Assembly: GCF_900187135.1 (NCBI RefSeq)
Contig: NZ_LT906443.1
Location: 1-64,000, forward strand
Reading direction: 5' to 3'
From: Corynebacterium ulcerans
GTDB lineage: Bacteria > Actinomycetota > Actinomycetes > Mycobacteriales > Mycobacteriaceae
DNA: 64,000 nt
Under the pieces are notes generated by a model. It was not told the origin of the DNA. It worked only from the letters and a program-made list of their open reading frames with translations, and did not search any database. Made by a program: the position numbers and the translations under genes. Shown piece by piece: positions 20,623 through 29,426 of the stretch. Positions within the stretch are counted from its first letter, which is position 1. Every line of letters starts with the position of its first letter.

Positions 20623-21021
20623 GAACAATCATCGCCTTTCTAGGGCGCAGCTCCGTTAAAAACGTAAGTCCGGTATGTCGGACGGGATTTGGAAAATACC
20701 TATCAAATACTAGGCGCCGATAATAATACGTTGTCTACGTTATGTGGTGGCGCTCTAGGGGACAGTATTTACAATGTTTATCGATTCTATAAGGGAAAGT
20801 CCCATTAATCTTGTGCGACGGAAAACCGGTGAATGAAATGTCTTAAGGGGCATTAGGAAAGTCACAAAGCGGTTTCCTAGGGGCTAGCCCGGTGCAGATG
20901 CTGAAGCAGGGAACCTGTGCAGTAGTATGTTCAAGAATGACAATGACCTCGTGCCGGTAGAGCGTGGCATGTAGGTTTACGTATTTTAATTAGTACCCAA
21001 TGTGAGAAGGATCGACGAAAA
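20623..21021. other. 400-bp non-coding region upstream of gatC
   Basis: No credible coding frame. It is AT-rich at 20690-20830. A small inverted repeat TAGGAAA / TTTCCTA lies at 20854-20879, and TAGTAT near 20921 could be a -10 box giving a gatC leader of about 90 nt. No tRNA cloverleaf and no riboswitch class that I recognise. AGAAGGA before GTG 21022 is the gatC RBS. Confidence 0.4.
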
Positions 21022-21315
21022 GTGCCTGAGATTTCGCGCGATGAAGTCGCACACCTGGCCAAGTTATCGCGCTTGGCATTGACTGACGAAGAACTCGACC
21101 GATTTGCAGCGCAGATTGACGGCATCATCGGTAACGTGAGCGCTGTTCAAAAAGTCGCTGCAGAGGGGGTAGAGCCGATGAGTCACCCGCACTCGATTAA
21201 GACCACCATGCGTGAAGACGTAATTGAACAGATTATGACTCCAGAGCAGGCTCTTGATCAGGCTCCGGCTGTTGACCAACAGCGTTTCGTCGTTCCACAG
21301 ATTCTAGGGGAGTAG
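21022..21315 (+). CDS. gatC: Aspartyl/glutamyl-tRNA amidotransferase subunit C
   Basis: Small linker subunit of GatCAB, which amidates Glu-tRNA(Gln) (and Asp-tRNA(Asn)). The 97-residue protein has the family start [17 protein letters not shown], a central helix, then [12 protein letters not shown] and the C-terminal [12 protein letters not shown] start with AGAAGGA at a good distance. gatA begins 5 bp after its stop; gatB lies far off at 31122. Presence of GatCAB means Gln-tRNA is made indirectly, in agreement with the GluRS in this window. Confidence 0.96.
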   Translation: MPEISRDEVAHLAKLSRLALTDEELDRFAAQIDGIIGNVSAVQKVAAEGVEPMSHPHSIKTTMREDVIEQIMTPEQALDQAPAVDQQRFVVPQILGE

Positions 21316-21320
21316 TCCGA

Positions 21321-22805
21321 ATGACCAATTATCTCGTGCCGGAGTCCGGACTCACATCACTTTCTGCTGCCGAACTCGCCCAGAAGATTCATTCCCGTGA
21401 GGTTACCTCGCGTGAGGTCACCCAAGCTCATCTTGACCGTATCGCTGAGGTCGATCCCACTCTTAACGCATTCTTGCATGTAGGTGCTGCGGAAGCGCTT
21501 GCTGCTGCCGACGAGGTGGACGCCGCCTTAGACCGTGGAGAAGCTCCGGCATCTGCACTTGCGGGTGTGCCTATTGCCCTCAAAGACGTCTTTGTTACCA
21601 CGGATGCACCCACCACATGTGCTTCAAAGATGTTGGAAGGCTATGTTGCGCCTTATGACGCAACCGTCACCAAGAAACTTCGTGCCGCAGGCATTCCGAT
21701 TTTGGGTAAGACAAACATGGATGAGTTCGCCATGGGCTCGTCCACGGAAAACTCCGCTTACGGCCCAACCCGCAACCCATGGGACACCGACCGCACACCA
21801 GGCGGCTCCGGTGGCGGTACATCCGCAGCGCTTGCATCCGGTGAAGCACCACTCGGTATCGGCACCGACACAGGCGGTTCCATCCGCCAGCCGGCAGCCC
21901 TAACCAACACGGTGGGAGTGAAGCCAACCTATGGCACTGTCTCTCGCTACGGCTTGGTGGCCTGTGCATCGTCGCTAGATCAAGGCGGGCCAACCGCAAG
22001 AACCGTTCTGGACACCGCATTGCTCCACGAAGTCATTGCAGGCCATGATAAATATGACGCTACCAGCGTAGATCGGCCAGTTGCTCCTGTGGTAGCAGCA
22101 GCGCGAGAAGGTGCAAACGGAGATCTGAGCGGCGTGAAAATTGGTGTGGTCAAGCAATTCGACCGCGACGGTTATCAGCCGGGAGTACTGGAGCAATTCC
22201 ATGCCGCCGTGGAACAGCTTACGTCCCAGGGTGCGGAGATCGTGGAAGTTGATTGCCCACACTTTGACGATGCTCTGGCAGCGTACTATCTGATCCTGCC
22301 ATGTGAGGTTTCCTCCAACCTGGCGCGTTTCGACGGTATGCGTTACGGTCTGCGCGAAGGCGACGATGGATCGCATTCGGCGGATGAAGTCATGTCTCTG
22401 TCTCGTGCGGCTGGATTTGGTCCTGAGGTAAAGCGCCGCATTATTCTAGGAACTTATGCGCTTTCTGTGGGTTACTACGATGCGTATTACCTGCAAGCAC
22501 AGCGCGTACGTACCCTTATCGCTCAAGATTTTGCTGCGGCTTATGAAAAGTGCGACGTCTTGGTTTCCCCAACCACGCCGACCACTGCCTTTAAGCTCGG
22601 CGAGAAAATCTCTGATCCCCTAGCTATGTACAACTTTGATTTGTGCACCCTGCCGTTGAATCTTGCCGGCTTGTGCGGAATGTCTGTTCCTGCAGGATTG
22701 GCAAAAGACACGGGGCTGCCCGTGGGCTTGCAAATCATGGCACCAGCATTCTGCGATGACCGCCTGTACAAGGTGGGCGCCGCATTTGAAGCAGGTCGCA
22801 AGTAA
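21321..22805 (+). CDS. gatA: Aspartyl/glutamyl-tRNA amidotransferase subunit A
   Basis: Glutaminase subunit of GatCAB. The amidase-signature triad is visible: Lys in [10 protein letters not shown] (about residue 80), the cis-Ser in [14 protein letters not shown], and nucleophile Ser in [14 protein letters not shown]. 494 residues, normal. The gene follows gatC by 5 bp with AGGGGAG as RBS. A hairpin with a long loop at 22832-22886 ends the operon. High certainty. Confidence 0.97.
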   Translation: MTNYLVPESGLTSLSAAELAQKIHSREVTSREVTQAHLDRIAEVDPTLNAFLHVGAAEALAAADEVDAALDRGEAPASALAGVPIALKDVFVTTDAPTTCASKMLEGYVAPYDATVTKKLRAAGIPILGKTNMDEFAMGSSTENSAYGPTRNPWDTDRTPGGSGGGTSAALASGEAPLGIGTDTGGSIRQPAALTNTVGVKPTYGTVSRYGLVACASSLDQGGPTARTVLDTALLHEVIAGHDKYDATSVDRPVAPVVAAAREGANGDLSGVKIGVVKQFDRDGYQPGVLEQFHAAVEQLTSQGAEIVEVDCPHFDDALAAYYLILPCEVSSNLARFDGMRYGLREGDDGSHSADEVMSLSRAAGFGPEVKRRIILGTYALSVGYYDAYYLQAQRVRTLIAQDFAAAYEKCDVLVSPTTPTTAFKLGEKISDPLAMYNFDLCTLPLNLAGLCGMSVPAGLAKDTGLPVGLQIMAPAFCDDRLYKVGAAFEAGRK

Positions 22806-22831
22806 ACTTCTCTGAGGAATTCTCACGCCAC

Positions 22832-22886
22832 GGCCCCTTTCTTCACTCACTGTTTTTAACGTACTGGGTGCTGAAAGGGGTCTTTG
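22832..22886 (+). terminator. Probable terminator after gatA
   Basis: Inverted repeat GGCCCCTTTC / GAAAGGGGTC (10 bp including one G-U) with a loop of about 31 nt that can fold further, followed by TTTGC. Confidence 0.55.
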
Positions 22887-22922
22887 CTATCTCCAATACC
22901 TAGGGGCTACATGATGGAGACT

Positions 22923-23417
22923 TCAGAACAAGATCTGCATCACATAAAAACCTGAGGCCTCATCAAAAGTCACCTCGGAGAAACCAAGGTGTGAATAAAC
23001 CTGGTGAGCCTTGGTGTTTGCTTTATCCACGGAGAGCGAGATGCCCGGCGCTCCTAGATTTTTAGCTAACGTTATGGCGGCGTTGAGTAGGAGAGAGGCT
23101 ACGCCTGTGCCGCGAAATCTCGACTCGATGGCAATGGCAACCTCGGGGATCTCCTCGTTGACGTAACCGTAGCCGTGGTTGGTTGCGGTTCCCCACAGTA
23201 GCCAAGCACCGCCGGCAGGAATCCTGTTATTGTCCCAGGCGATAAAACCGCCATCTGTGGGGTCCCACTGATCTATATAAAAATATGTGTCGTTAATAAA
23301 GTTTTGGCTTAGCTCGGAGGTTTCATCACCATACACATCCGTGAGGAAGTTGAGTCGTGCAATATAGGTGCGGTCTGCCTCGCGTGTTGGGAGAAGGACA
23401 ATATTCTGTTCGGTCAT
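22923..23417 (-). CDS. GNAT family N-acetyltransferase
   Basis: A 164-residue acetyl-CoA-dependent acetyltransferase. The acetyl-CoA loop lies in ESRFRGTGVASLLLNAAI (Q/RxxGxG/A), with the following helix and the GAPGISLSVDKANTKAHQVYSHLGF strand-helix shared by the family. The substrate is unknown. I choose ATG 23417 (MTEQNIVLLPTREADR) because TACACT lies 8 nt upstream; an ATG at 23474 would add 19 atypical residues. The gene begins the accessory stretch between gatA and pfkA and is divergent from a drug exporter. Confidence 0.82.
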   Translation of the reverse strand: MTEQNIVLLPTREADRTYIARLNFLTDVYGDETSELSQNFINDTYFYIDQWDPTDGGFIAWDNNRIPAGGAWLLWGTATNHGYGYVNEEIPEVAIAIESRFRGTGVASLLLNAAITLAKNLGAPGISLSVDKANTKAHQVYSHLGFSEVTFDEASGFYVMQILF

Positions 23418-23425
23418 GACAGCAG

Positions 23426-23431
23426 AGTGTA
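23426..23431 (-). promoter_or_regulatory. -10 hexamer (TACACT) of the GNAT gene
   Basis: Minus-strand TACACT 8 nt before ATG 23417, which decides the start. Confidence 0.45.
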
Positions 23432-23642
23432 TACGTAGTGTCGCGGTGTATTGTGGGACGAGCACAATGAGCATTGGTGTGGAAGCTGCCTAGATTACCT
23501 TTAGTCTGTAGAGCGCGGATGACGTATTCGTAGGAGAAGAGCGAGTAGCGACGCACACTGGGGGTCTTCTTCTGTTACCGTCAGATGCTCGATGCGTTGA
23601 GCAAGAAGGTATCCCCAGGTTCATAGAAAGAAGGAACGCCCT

Positions 23643-25091
23643 ATGAGCGTCGAGTCCCGTGACAAGCACGTTGATCCTGATGCGGGAAGATATAGCTCAC
23701 AAGGTTTGGATTCCTATCCGGCGATGCCTCTTTCAGAAAAAGAGGCGTGGCCAGCACTGATTGCATTGTGCATTGGATTCTTTATGATCCTGCTTGATCA
23801 AACCATCGTGGTGGTGGCTACGCCAGCGTTGCAAAAAGAGTTGGGCGCATCGTATAACGAGGTCATCTGGGTAACTTCGGCGTATCTCCTCACCTTTGCT
23901 GTTCCCCTCCTTATCACGGGACGTCTCGGTGATCGCTTCGGTCCACGAAACGTGTATGTCGCTGGAATGGTCGTGTTTACGCTGAGCTCCCTGGCGTGTG
24001 GCTTTGCCCCGAATATGATCACGTTGATTCTTGCTCGGGCGGTGCAAGGCCTAGGGGCTTCCCTCCTTACACCGCAAACTATGAGCCTGATTAATCGGAT
24101 GTTTGCTCGTGAACGACGAGGAGCCGCATTAGGAGTATGGGGCAGCGTGGCGGGCTTGGCTACTCTCACTGGCCCTATTCTCGGCGGCTTTATTACGGCT
24201 TCGTTTGGCTGGCAGTGGATCTTTTTTATCAACGTTCCACTTGGGATCGTGTCAGTCTGGTCTGTGATCCGTCTAGTGCCACGGTTGCGGCCGACTAATC
24301 GCAGCATCGACGGCCTGAGCATGGTGCTCTCTGTTATCGCTGTTTTTTCTCTTGTGTTTGCCCTCCAAGAGGGTGAAAATGCCGGTTGGGGCTGGTGGAT
24401 CTGGGTTCTCATCTTAGTCGGACTTGTTGTTACCGTATTGTTTGTTTACCAGCAAGAGCGGGCAGAAAAAGCAGGAAAAGATGCTTTGATGCCTTTGTCA
24501 CTTTTCTCGATCCGCAATTTTTCGCTAGGAAATATCGGCATTACTGCTATGGGTTTTGCTATCGCGGGTACGCCTTTGCCAATCATGTTGTTTTTACAGC
24601 AGGTGCATGGGTTATCAGCGTTGCAAGCAGGCCTATTTTTAGTCCCGCAAGCACTCATATCTGTGATATTTTCCCCGTTCATCGGCAAGCTTTCAGATAA
24701 GCGTTCGCCCCATCACATAGCAGCTTTTGGCTTTACGACGATGGCTATTGGGCTTGGAAGCGTTGCACTTGTGATGATTCTCGAGGTTTCTGTTTATTGG
24801 GTTCTTCTCGCGTTTATTATCTACGGGCTGGGCAATGCGTTTGTATGGTCGCCCAACTCTACATCGACGATGCGGGATCTTCCCTTGCACCACATGGGAG
24901 TGGGATCTGGCGTGTATAACACCACACGCCAGATCGGATCGGTCATGGGATCAGCAGCTATCGGGGCAGTATTGCAGTGGCGAATCATGGTTGCAAGCCC
25001 AAGCTCGGCCTACGGCGAAGCCGTTTTGGTAGGTGCAGGATTCCTCATCTTCGGCATTATTTCTGCTCTTTTAGCTAGAGAAAACAGCTAG
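23643..25091 (+). CDS. MFS multidrug exporter, DHA2 (14-TMS) family
   Basis: A 482-residue proton-drug antiporter of the EmrB/QacA group. After about 35 polar residues, hydrophobic helices begin at ALIALCIGFFMILLDQTIVVV, which has the DxTIVxVALP-type motif of DHA2 exporters; motif A is GRLGDRFGPRNVY and motif C-like segment is GPILGGFI. The hydrophobicity supports about 14 membrane helices. The drug cannot be told. ATG with GAAGGAA upstream. No regulator gene is adjacent. It stands alone in a 225-bp upstream gap with the divergent GNAT gene. Confidence 0.88.
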   Translation: MSVESRDKHVDPDAGRYSSQGLDSYPAMPLSEKEAWPALIALCIGFFMILLDQTIVVVATPALQKELGASYNEVIWVTSAYLLTFAVPLLITGRLGDRFGPRNVYVAGMVVFTLSSLACGFAPNMITLILARAVQGLGASLLTPQTMSLINRMFARERRGAALGVWGSVAGLATLTGPILGGFITASFGWQWIFFINVPLGIVSVWSVIRLVPRLRPTNRSIDGLSMVLSVIAVFSLVFALQEGENAGWGWWIWVLILVGLVVTVLFVYQQERAEKAGKDALMPLSLFSIRNFSLGNIGITAMGFAIAGTPLPIMLFLQQVHGLSALQAGLFLVPQALISVIFSPFIGKLSDKRSPHHIAAFGFTTMAIGLGSVALVMILEVSVYWVLLAFIIYGLGNAFVWSPNSTSTMRDLPLHHMGVGSGVYNTTRQIGSVMGSAAIGAVLQWRIMVASPSSAYGEAVLVGAGFLIFGIISALLARENS

Positions 25092-25121
25092 CCAGCCTTG
25101 GGAACACCGCCAGAAAGCGGC

Positions 25122-25454
25122 TTAACGAGTATCCGATAATGCGTAGGAGACTGTTGCAGTTGCAGCGGTGACCGTCAGTACTGCAGGCCATGCGCCGATC
25201 TTTTTCGCAAGCGGATGGCTAAGTCCGAATGCTCCAATGTAGGTTGCAGCGAGAGCAGATGTCAGTGGGGCTCCGCCTTGGGCCCACCAAGAACGTCCTG
25301 CCCACACGCCTGCGGCTGCTAGGACGATGCCACCAAGTGGTCGTATACCGGTCTCGCGTGCAGTGAGCCAGCCTCCTATAAGGCCACTAGCAACAACTGC
25401 AGATGTGTTGACCTCCGCGGGAGGTTTGATGTCAAAACCCATAAATTGTGCCAT
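25122..25454 (-). CDS. Hypothetical small membrane protein
   Basis: A 110-residue Ala/Gly-rich protein with about three hydrophobic segments: VVASGLIGGWLTA, GGIVLAAAGVWAGRSWW, and ALAATYIGAFGLSHPLA / AVLTVTAATATVSYAL. I do not recognise a family. ATG 25454 (MAQFMGFDIKP) is chosen over 25463 because TAGCAT lies 7 nt upstream. It is convergent with the exporter gene and divergent from the cobalamin riboswitch operon. Residue composition and codon use resemble the neighbours, so it is likely real. Confidence 0.7.
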   Translation of the reverse strand: MAQFMGFDIKPPAEVNTSAVVASGLIGGWLTARETGIRPLGGIVLAAAGVWAGRSWWAQGGAPLTSALAATYIGAFGLSHPLAKKIGAWPAVLTVTAATATVSYALSDTR

Positions 25455-25461
25455 GTTGCTC

Positions 25462-25467
25462 ATGCTA
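25462..25467 (-). promoter_or_regulatory. -10 hexamer (TAGCAT), leaderless
   Basis: Minus-strand TAGCAT exactly 7 nt before ATG 25454. Confidence 0.5.
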
Positions 25468-25576
25468 CAGGCTGAGATGTTTGTGCGATGTGAGCGTTTG
25501 GTAGGAGAGGGCGTCGATACGCTTTTGCGTCGGGGGTGTCGCAGTGAGAGATTCGTTTTCTTAGGATCTTGCTATT

Positions 25577-25582
25577 TATAAT
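25577..25582 (+). promoter_or_regulatory. -10 hexamer (TATAAT) of the riboswitch operon
   Basis: Consensus TATAAT, placing the RNA 5' end near 25589, immediately upstream of the riboswitch. No strong -35 is visible. Confidence 0.6.
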
Positions 25583-25589
25583 GTAGAAG

Positions 25590-25797
25590 ACTTTCAGTGA
25601 CTGAGTGAGTGGCTATAGCGCCACATCGGGAATCTGGTGCAAAACCAGAACTGGCGCGCAGCGGTGAGGATACAACTTCAATTACCTTGAGATACCACTG
25701 GGCTTAGATTCCTGGGAAGGGCGTAATTGTGGGCTTGAGTATCCAAGTCCGAAGACCGGCTTAGTCAGCAGGCTTGTTCTGCTGCCTCGCGATTTAG
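25590..25797 (+). ncRNA. Cobalamin riboswitch
   Basis: Leader of about 200 nt with the conserved AdoCbl-class core: GGGAATCTGGTGCAAAACC (25628-25646), the following GCGCGCAGCGGTGAG segment, and the B12-box-like AAGTCCGAAGACCGGCTT (25745-25762). A hairpin CAGCAG / CTGCTG (25766-25784) lies between this box and the start codon and could sequester the RBS AGGTGG. It precedes an importer of the FecCD/BtuC type, so cobalamin probably lowers expression of its own uptake. Class call is strong; the mode (translation block rather than termination) is inference, as no U-tract follows. Confidence 0.88.
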
Positions 25798-26862
25798 GTG
25801 GACAGACTGACTCAAGTGGGTCTTGTAGTGCGTAAAATTGCCACTCCAGCGCTTTTCCTGATTATTGCAGGACTAGCCGCACTGAGTTTTGTGGTGTCTT
25901 TGTCTTTTGGGTCAGTTGATTATTCACGCTCGGAAGTGTGGGAAGTGGTGCGCCAGCACCTTGCAGGGGAGACCTATTCCGATCAAGCAGTAGACGCAGT
26001 GGTTTGGGAGCTTCGGGCACCCCGTGGTTTGCTTGCGCTTATCGTAGGAGCGGGGTTGGCCCTTGCCGGTGTGACTATGCAAACGCTTGTCCGAAATCCG
26101 CTGGCTGACCCGTATTTGCTGGGTATTTCTTCCGGCGCGAGTGTAGGTGCAACCGCAGTACTCGTGTTTGGCGTCTTGAGCGGTTTTGGCCTTTATTCGC
26201 TCTCAGCTGGTGCTTTGATTGGTGCACTTGTGGCCACGTTAACTGTGTATGCGGTGACTATTGCTCAAGGTGGGCTGACGCCACTGCGCCTCATCCTCTC
26301 AGGCGTGGTTCTGTCTTCCGCTTTCTCCGCGCTTGCTAGTTTTTTGGTGTTTAAAGGACCTGACGCTCGCGCTGCGCAGGGCGTGATGTTCTGGATGCTC
26401 GGATCAGTTGCCGGAGGACAATGGAACAAGCTCCTCATACCGGCAGTTGTGGTGCTTGTCGCTTTTGTTATTTTGATGCTGAGTAGTCGCCAGATGGATG
26501 CTCTTGCTGCAGGCCCAGACACGGCTGCCGCTTTAGGCGTTCGGGTGGGGTTGCTGCGCCAAGGCCTGTTTTTTGTGCAAGCTCTCCTCGTAGGTGCCAT
26601 GGTTGCTGTGGCTGGCGGCATTGGATTTGTGGGCCTGGTAATTCCGCACCTGGCGCGAATACTCGTTGGTTCGCTTCATCGGCGTCTTTTGCCTATCGCT
26701 GCAGTGTTTGGTGCGCTTTTTATGGTCTGGGTTGACGTGCTCGCCCGCGTTGCCGCACCGCCACAGGAGATTCCGCTGGGCGTGGTCACTGGAGTTATCG
26801 GAGCGCCGCTCTTCCTGATTCTTATGGGAAGAAAAAACTATCATTTTGGGGGGCAAGACTAA
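25798..26862 (+). CDS. btuC: ABC transporter permease, BtuC/FecCD family (corrinoid uptake)
   Basis: Membrane subunit with about ten helices; FecCD signatures include RAPRGLLALIVGAGLALAG, QTLVRNPLADPYLLGISSGA, and GGIGFVGLVIPHLAR, all visible in order. The family serves iron-siderophore, heme and B12 importers; the cobalamin riboswitch directly upstream points to corrinoids. GTG 25798 is listed; GTG 25816 and 25828 are alternatives, since the RBS-like AGGTGG at 25796 is too close to the first. The ATPase gene starts 1 bp after its stop. Symbol is by function inferred from the riboswitch. Confidence 0.85.
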   Translation: MDRLTQVGLVVRKIATPALFLIIAGLAALSFVVSLSFGSVDYSRSEVWEVVRQHLAGETYSDQAVDAVVWELRAPRGLLALIVGAGLALAGVTMQTLVRNPLADPYLLGISSGASVGATAVLVFGVLSGFGLYSLSAGALIGALVATLTVYAVTIAQGGLTPLRLILSGVVLSSAFSALASFLVFKGPDARAAQGVMFWMLGSVAGGQWNKLLIPAVVVLVAFVILMLSSRQMDALAAGPDTAAALGVRVGLLRQGLFFVQALLVGAMVAVAGGIGFVGLVIPHLARILVGSLHRRLLPIAAVFGALFMVWVDVLARVAAPPQEIPLGVVTGVIGAPLFLILMGRKNYHFGGQD

Positions 26863-26863
26863 A

Positions 26864-27631
26864 ATGACACGTTTTCAAGCAGCAGGCATTGCGTGTGGAT
26901 TTGACCGGACAGTATTGCTCCGGGATGTTGACTTTACGGTGGACAGCGGCACCATGACAGCAATAGTCGGCGTCAATGGAGTAGGAAAGTCAACTCTTTT
27001 GCGCGTCCTTGCCGGAATCCGGAAACCGCATGCCGGCAAGGTTTTCATAGACGATGTTGACGTACATTCCATGCGGTCAAAACAGCGGGCAAAGGCGCTA
27101 ACTTTCGTGGGGCAGGAGGAGACTCCTCCCGGAGATTTGACTGTAAAAGAAGCAGTCTGCCTGGGCCGGCTTCCGCACACTAAAGTGTGGCAGTTTGATT
27201 CCAAGGAAGAAATGCGCTTGGTCAACGATGCCTTGCAACTTGTTGGCTTGCAGGATCGCGCGGCGATGGAATGTGCGTCGCTTTCTGGTGGGCAGCGCCG
27301 TCGAGTGCTTTTTGCTCGCGGATTTGCTCAAGGAACGGATCTCATTTTTCTTGATGAGCCGACCAACCATCTTGACGTGCACCACCAGTTGCACTTGCTC
27401 AAAGTACTACGAGACTCTGGGCGCACAATCATCGCAACAGTCCACGATCTCGATCTAGCGATGAGCCATTTTGATCACGTAGTGGTGCTTGATCACGGTG
27501 GCGTGGTTGCTTCAGGGCCTCCGGAGAGTGTGCTGATCCCGGAGACCCTGCGCAAGGTATTTGAGGTGGAAGCTTTTATAACCCGGCATCCCGGTGCCAG
27601 CAGCTCTCACGTCATCATTGATTCACTTTAA
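26864..27631 (+). CDS. btuD: ABC transporter ATP-binding protein (BtuD-like)
   Basis: Cytoplasmic ATPase partner of the FecCD permease. Motifs in order: Walker A GVNGVGKST, signature LSGGQRRRVLFARG, Walker B DLIFLDEPTNHLD and H-loop ATVHDLDLA. 255 residues. ATG 26864 (MTRFQAAGIACGF) is 1 bp after the permease stop with GGGGGG 10 nt upstream. Substrate assignment to cobalamin rests on the riboswitch that controls the operon. The binding-protein gene follows after 29 bp. Confidence 0.87.
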   Translation: MTRFQAAGIACGFDRTVLLRDVDFTVDSGTMTAIVGVNGVGKSTLLRVLAGIRKPHAGKVFIDDVDVHSMRSKQRAKALTFVGQEETPPGDLTVKEAVCLGRLPHTKVWQFDSKEEMRLVNDALQLVGLQDRAAMECASLSGGQRRRVLFARGFAQGTDLIFLDEPTNHLDVHHQLHLLKVLRDSGRTIIATVHDLDLAMSHFDHVVVLDHGGVVASGPPESVLIPETLRKVFEVEAFITRHPGASSSHVIIDSL

Positions 27632-27660
27632 GATTTCTCTCTCTATTAAGGAGCATGACC

Positions 27661-28728
27661 ATGAAGAAAGCTATTATCCCCATTCTTGGGGTCTCCCTTG
27701 TCCTTAGCGCATGTGGGGGCGCTACTTCCGATTCCGCTAAAGAATCAACAGCTGCACAATCCAGCGGTGTGACCGTCACTAACTGCGGCAAGGAAGTAAC
27801 TTTTGACAAAGCTAACGAGCTATTTGTCAATGATGGCAACATCATCTCTATTGCGCTTGCTGCAGGCGCCAGCGACAAGATCAAATATGTTAGCTCGTTG
27901 CAGCGCGACAAGGAGATCCTGCGCGCAAAATTCGGCGAGCAGGTTGATTCCCTGAATGATACGTCCAAGGACTACCCATCCCTTGAAACCGTAGTGGCAA
28001 AGCACCCGGATGTCTTTATCGCAGGATGGAATTATGGCTTCTCTGAGGAAAAGAACCTTACTCCTGAAACTCTGAAAGAGCAGGGGATCTCTTCTTACAT
28101 TTTGAGCGAGTCCTGCAAGCAAGATGGTTCGAGCAAGCGAGGGGTCTACGACCCATGGGAAGCTGTACAGATGGATATCTCCAACATCGGAGCTATCACA
28201 AATAACAAGGATGCAGCAGAATCTGCGGTGAAAGACCTCACTGATCGACTTGAGTCTTTGAAGAAGCTCAAGGCAGCAGACAAGAAGCCTAACGTTTTCG
28301 TTTTTGACTCAGGAAGAGGCGATGCTGTTTACACTTCTGGAAAGTTTGGTGCTCCGCAAGCAATTCTGGAAGCCGCAGGTGCTCAGAACGCTTCAGGTGA
28401 TATCGAGGACACCTGGACTAGCGTGGGCTGGGAAAAGATCGCCTCTGCTACCCCGGATGCATTTGTCTTTGTGGATTACCCAGGTCAGGAATTCAATGAA
28501 AAAGTAGAAGCGCTTCGCGCAAATCCTGCGACCAAGAACCTTCCAGCAGTAAAAGAGAATCGTTTTATCAACTTGCCGTACACAATGTGGACTTCAGGTT
28601 CCCTCAACATCGATGCTGCCGAGCACGTACGTAAGGGCCTAGAAAAGTTCAACCTTGTTCCACAATCTGAGGTGGCTCCAAAGCTGACTCTTCCTAGCTC
28701 TGTAGCTGGCCAGGAGTTTGTTTCCTAA
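27661..28728 (+). CDS. btuF: Corrinoid-binding lipoprotein of the ABC importer (BtuF-like)
   Basis: Extracellular solute-binding lipoprotein. The signal is MKKAIIPILGVSLVLSACGG, with lipobox LSAC. The mature part has the periplasmic-binding fold of class III (two lobes joined by a long helix): TVTNCGKEVTFDKANE near the start, VVAKHPDVFIAGWNYGF, and FVDYPGQEF and LPYTMWTSG near the end. ATG 27661 is preferred over 27655 because AAGGAG has 7 nt spacing. Two terminators follow. Ligand is inferred as cobalamin; an iron chelate is the alternative, which the riboswitch makes less likely. Confidence 0.85.
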   Translation: MKKAIIPILGVSLVLSACGGATSDSAKESTAAQSSGVTVTNCGKEVTFDKANELFVNDGNIISIALAAGASDKIKYVSSLQRDKEILRAKFGEQVDSLNDTSKDYPSLETVVAKHPDVFIAGWNYGFSEEKNLTPETLKEQGISSYILSESCKQDGSSKRGVYDPWEAVQMDISNIGAITNNKDAAESAVKDLTDRLESLKKLKAADKKPNVFVFDSGRGDAVYTSGKFGAPQAILEAAGAQNASGDIEDTWTSVGWEKIASATPDAFVFVDYPGQEFNEKVEALRANPATKNLPAVKENRFINLPYTMWTSGSLNIDAAEHVRKGLEKFNLVPQSEVAPKLTLPSSVAGQEFVS

Positions 28729-28757
28729 AATATGTGATCTCTCCTGATTGCTTTTGA

Positions 28758-28813
28758 TTACTTTCCCTGATGGAAACTATGTACATTTTCCATCAGGGAA
28801 AGTAACGTTTTTA
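28758..28813 (+). terminator. Terminator 1 after btuF
   Basis: Perfect 19-bp stem TTACTTTCCCTGATGGAAA with its complement, loop of 10 nt, then CGTTTTTA. Very strong. Confidence 0.92.
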
Positions 28814-28834
28814 GGCGAGGATTCCTCGCCTTTT
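28814..28834 (+). terminator. Terminator 2 after btuF (tandem)
   Basis: GGCGAGG-ATT-CCTCGCC followed by TTTT, starting 8 nt after the first terminator's right arm. Confidence 0.8.
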
Positions 28835-28921
28835 ATGTGTTGCGAGGAACAGCGCTGTGTAGCTGAGACAATGCGCAGCAAGAAACTACATATCCGCAAT
28901 CTGCGCAAAGGGGAGAAAGCT

Positions 28922-29425
28922 ATGGATGATAGACAGTTCCCGCGGGCTGTAGGAGTGAATAAAGAGCTCCAGCAGCCAGAAGTGGATCTGCGTGAACTTT
29001 TTGCTACCGCTGAAGATGCTCAACACAAAGTCTCAGCAAGCTCCCCTCAGTGGAGGAGAACTCTCATGGGAGTGTTGGTCTCGGCCATCTTTTATTCTCA
29101 ACTCATTGAGATTCCTTGGCTGAGCATCTCTGTACTTTTCTTCTTTTTGGTTATCTTCATTGTCGCAGGTGTGTACGGTTATCGGACACGAGGAGTCCGG
29201 CAAGCCGTGCGAGGTAGCGGGAAGCCCATGCAACAATGGTGGCTTCACGACGTTCCCCCTGGCCAGCGAAAATGGGCGCTGGCAGGGTACATGCTGCTTA
29301 TTCTGAGCCCCTTTCTTGTCTCTTCAGCACGAGATTTCGGCATCGTGGCGGGCGTTATCCTAGCGACGTTGTTGAGCGGTGTGGCCATATTCTGGTTTGC
29401 CAAGTACTCGGAAGCGATGTCTTGA
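28922..29425 (+). CDS. Hypothetical four-helix membrane protein
   Basis: A 167-residue protein not recognised as a named family. The first 48 residues are polar; then two hydrophobic segments (LMGVLVSAIFYSQLIEIPW and ISVLFFFLVIFIVAGVYGY), a basic cytoplasmic loop, and two more helices (WALAGYMLLILSPFLV and FGIVAGVILATLLSGVAIFW). Its start is decided by AAAGGGGAG 6 nt before the ATG. It is followed after 1 bp by a winged-helix regulator, suggesting a regulator-membrane protein pair, perhaps stress or drug linked; that is inference. Confidence 0.75.
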   Translation: MDDRQFPRAVGVNKELQQPEVDLRELFATAEDAQHKVSASSPQWRRTLMGVLVSAIFYSQLIEIPWLSISVLFFFLVIFIVAGVYGYRTRGVRQAVRGSGKPMQQWWLHDVPPGQRKWALAGYMLLILSPFLVSSARDFGIVAGVILATLLSGVAIFWFAKYSEAMS

Positions 29426-29426
29426 T

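Noticed and set aside
25798-28728. Iron-siderophore or heme importer
   Set aside because: The permease and ATPase fit these too, but the cobalamin riboswitch upstream makes corrinoids the better call.
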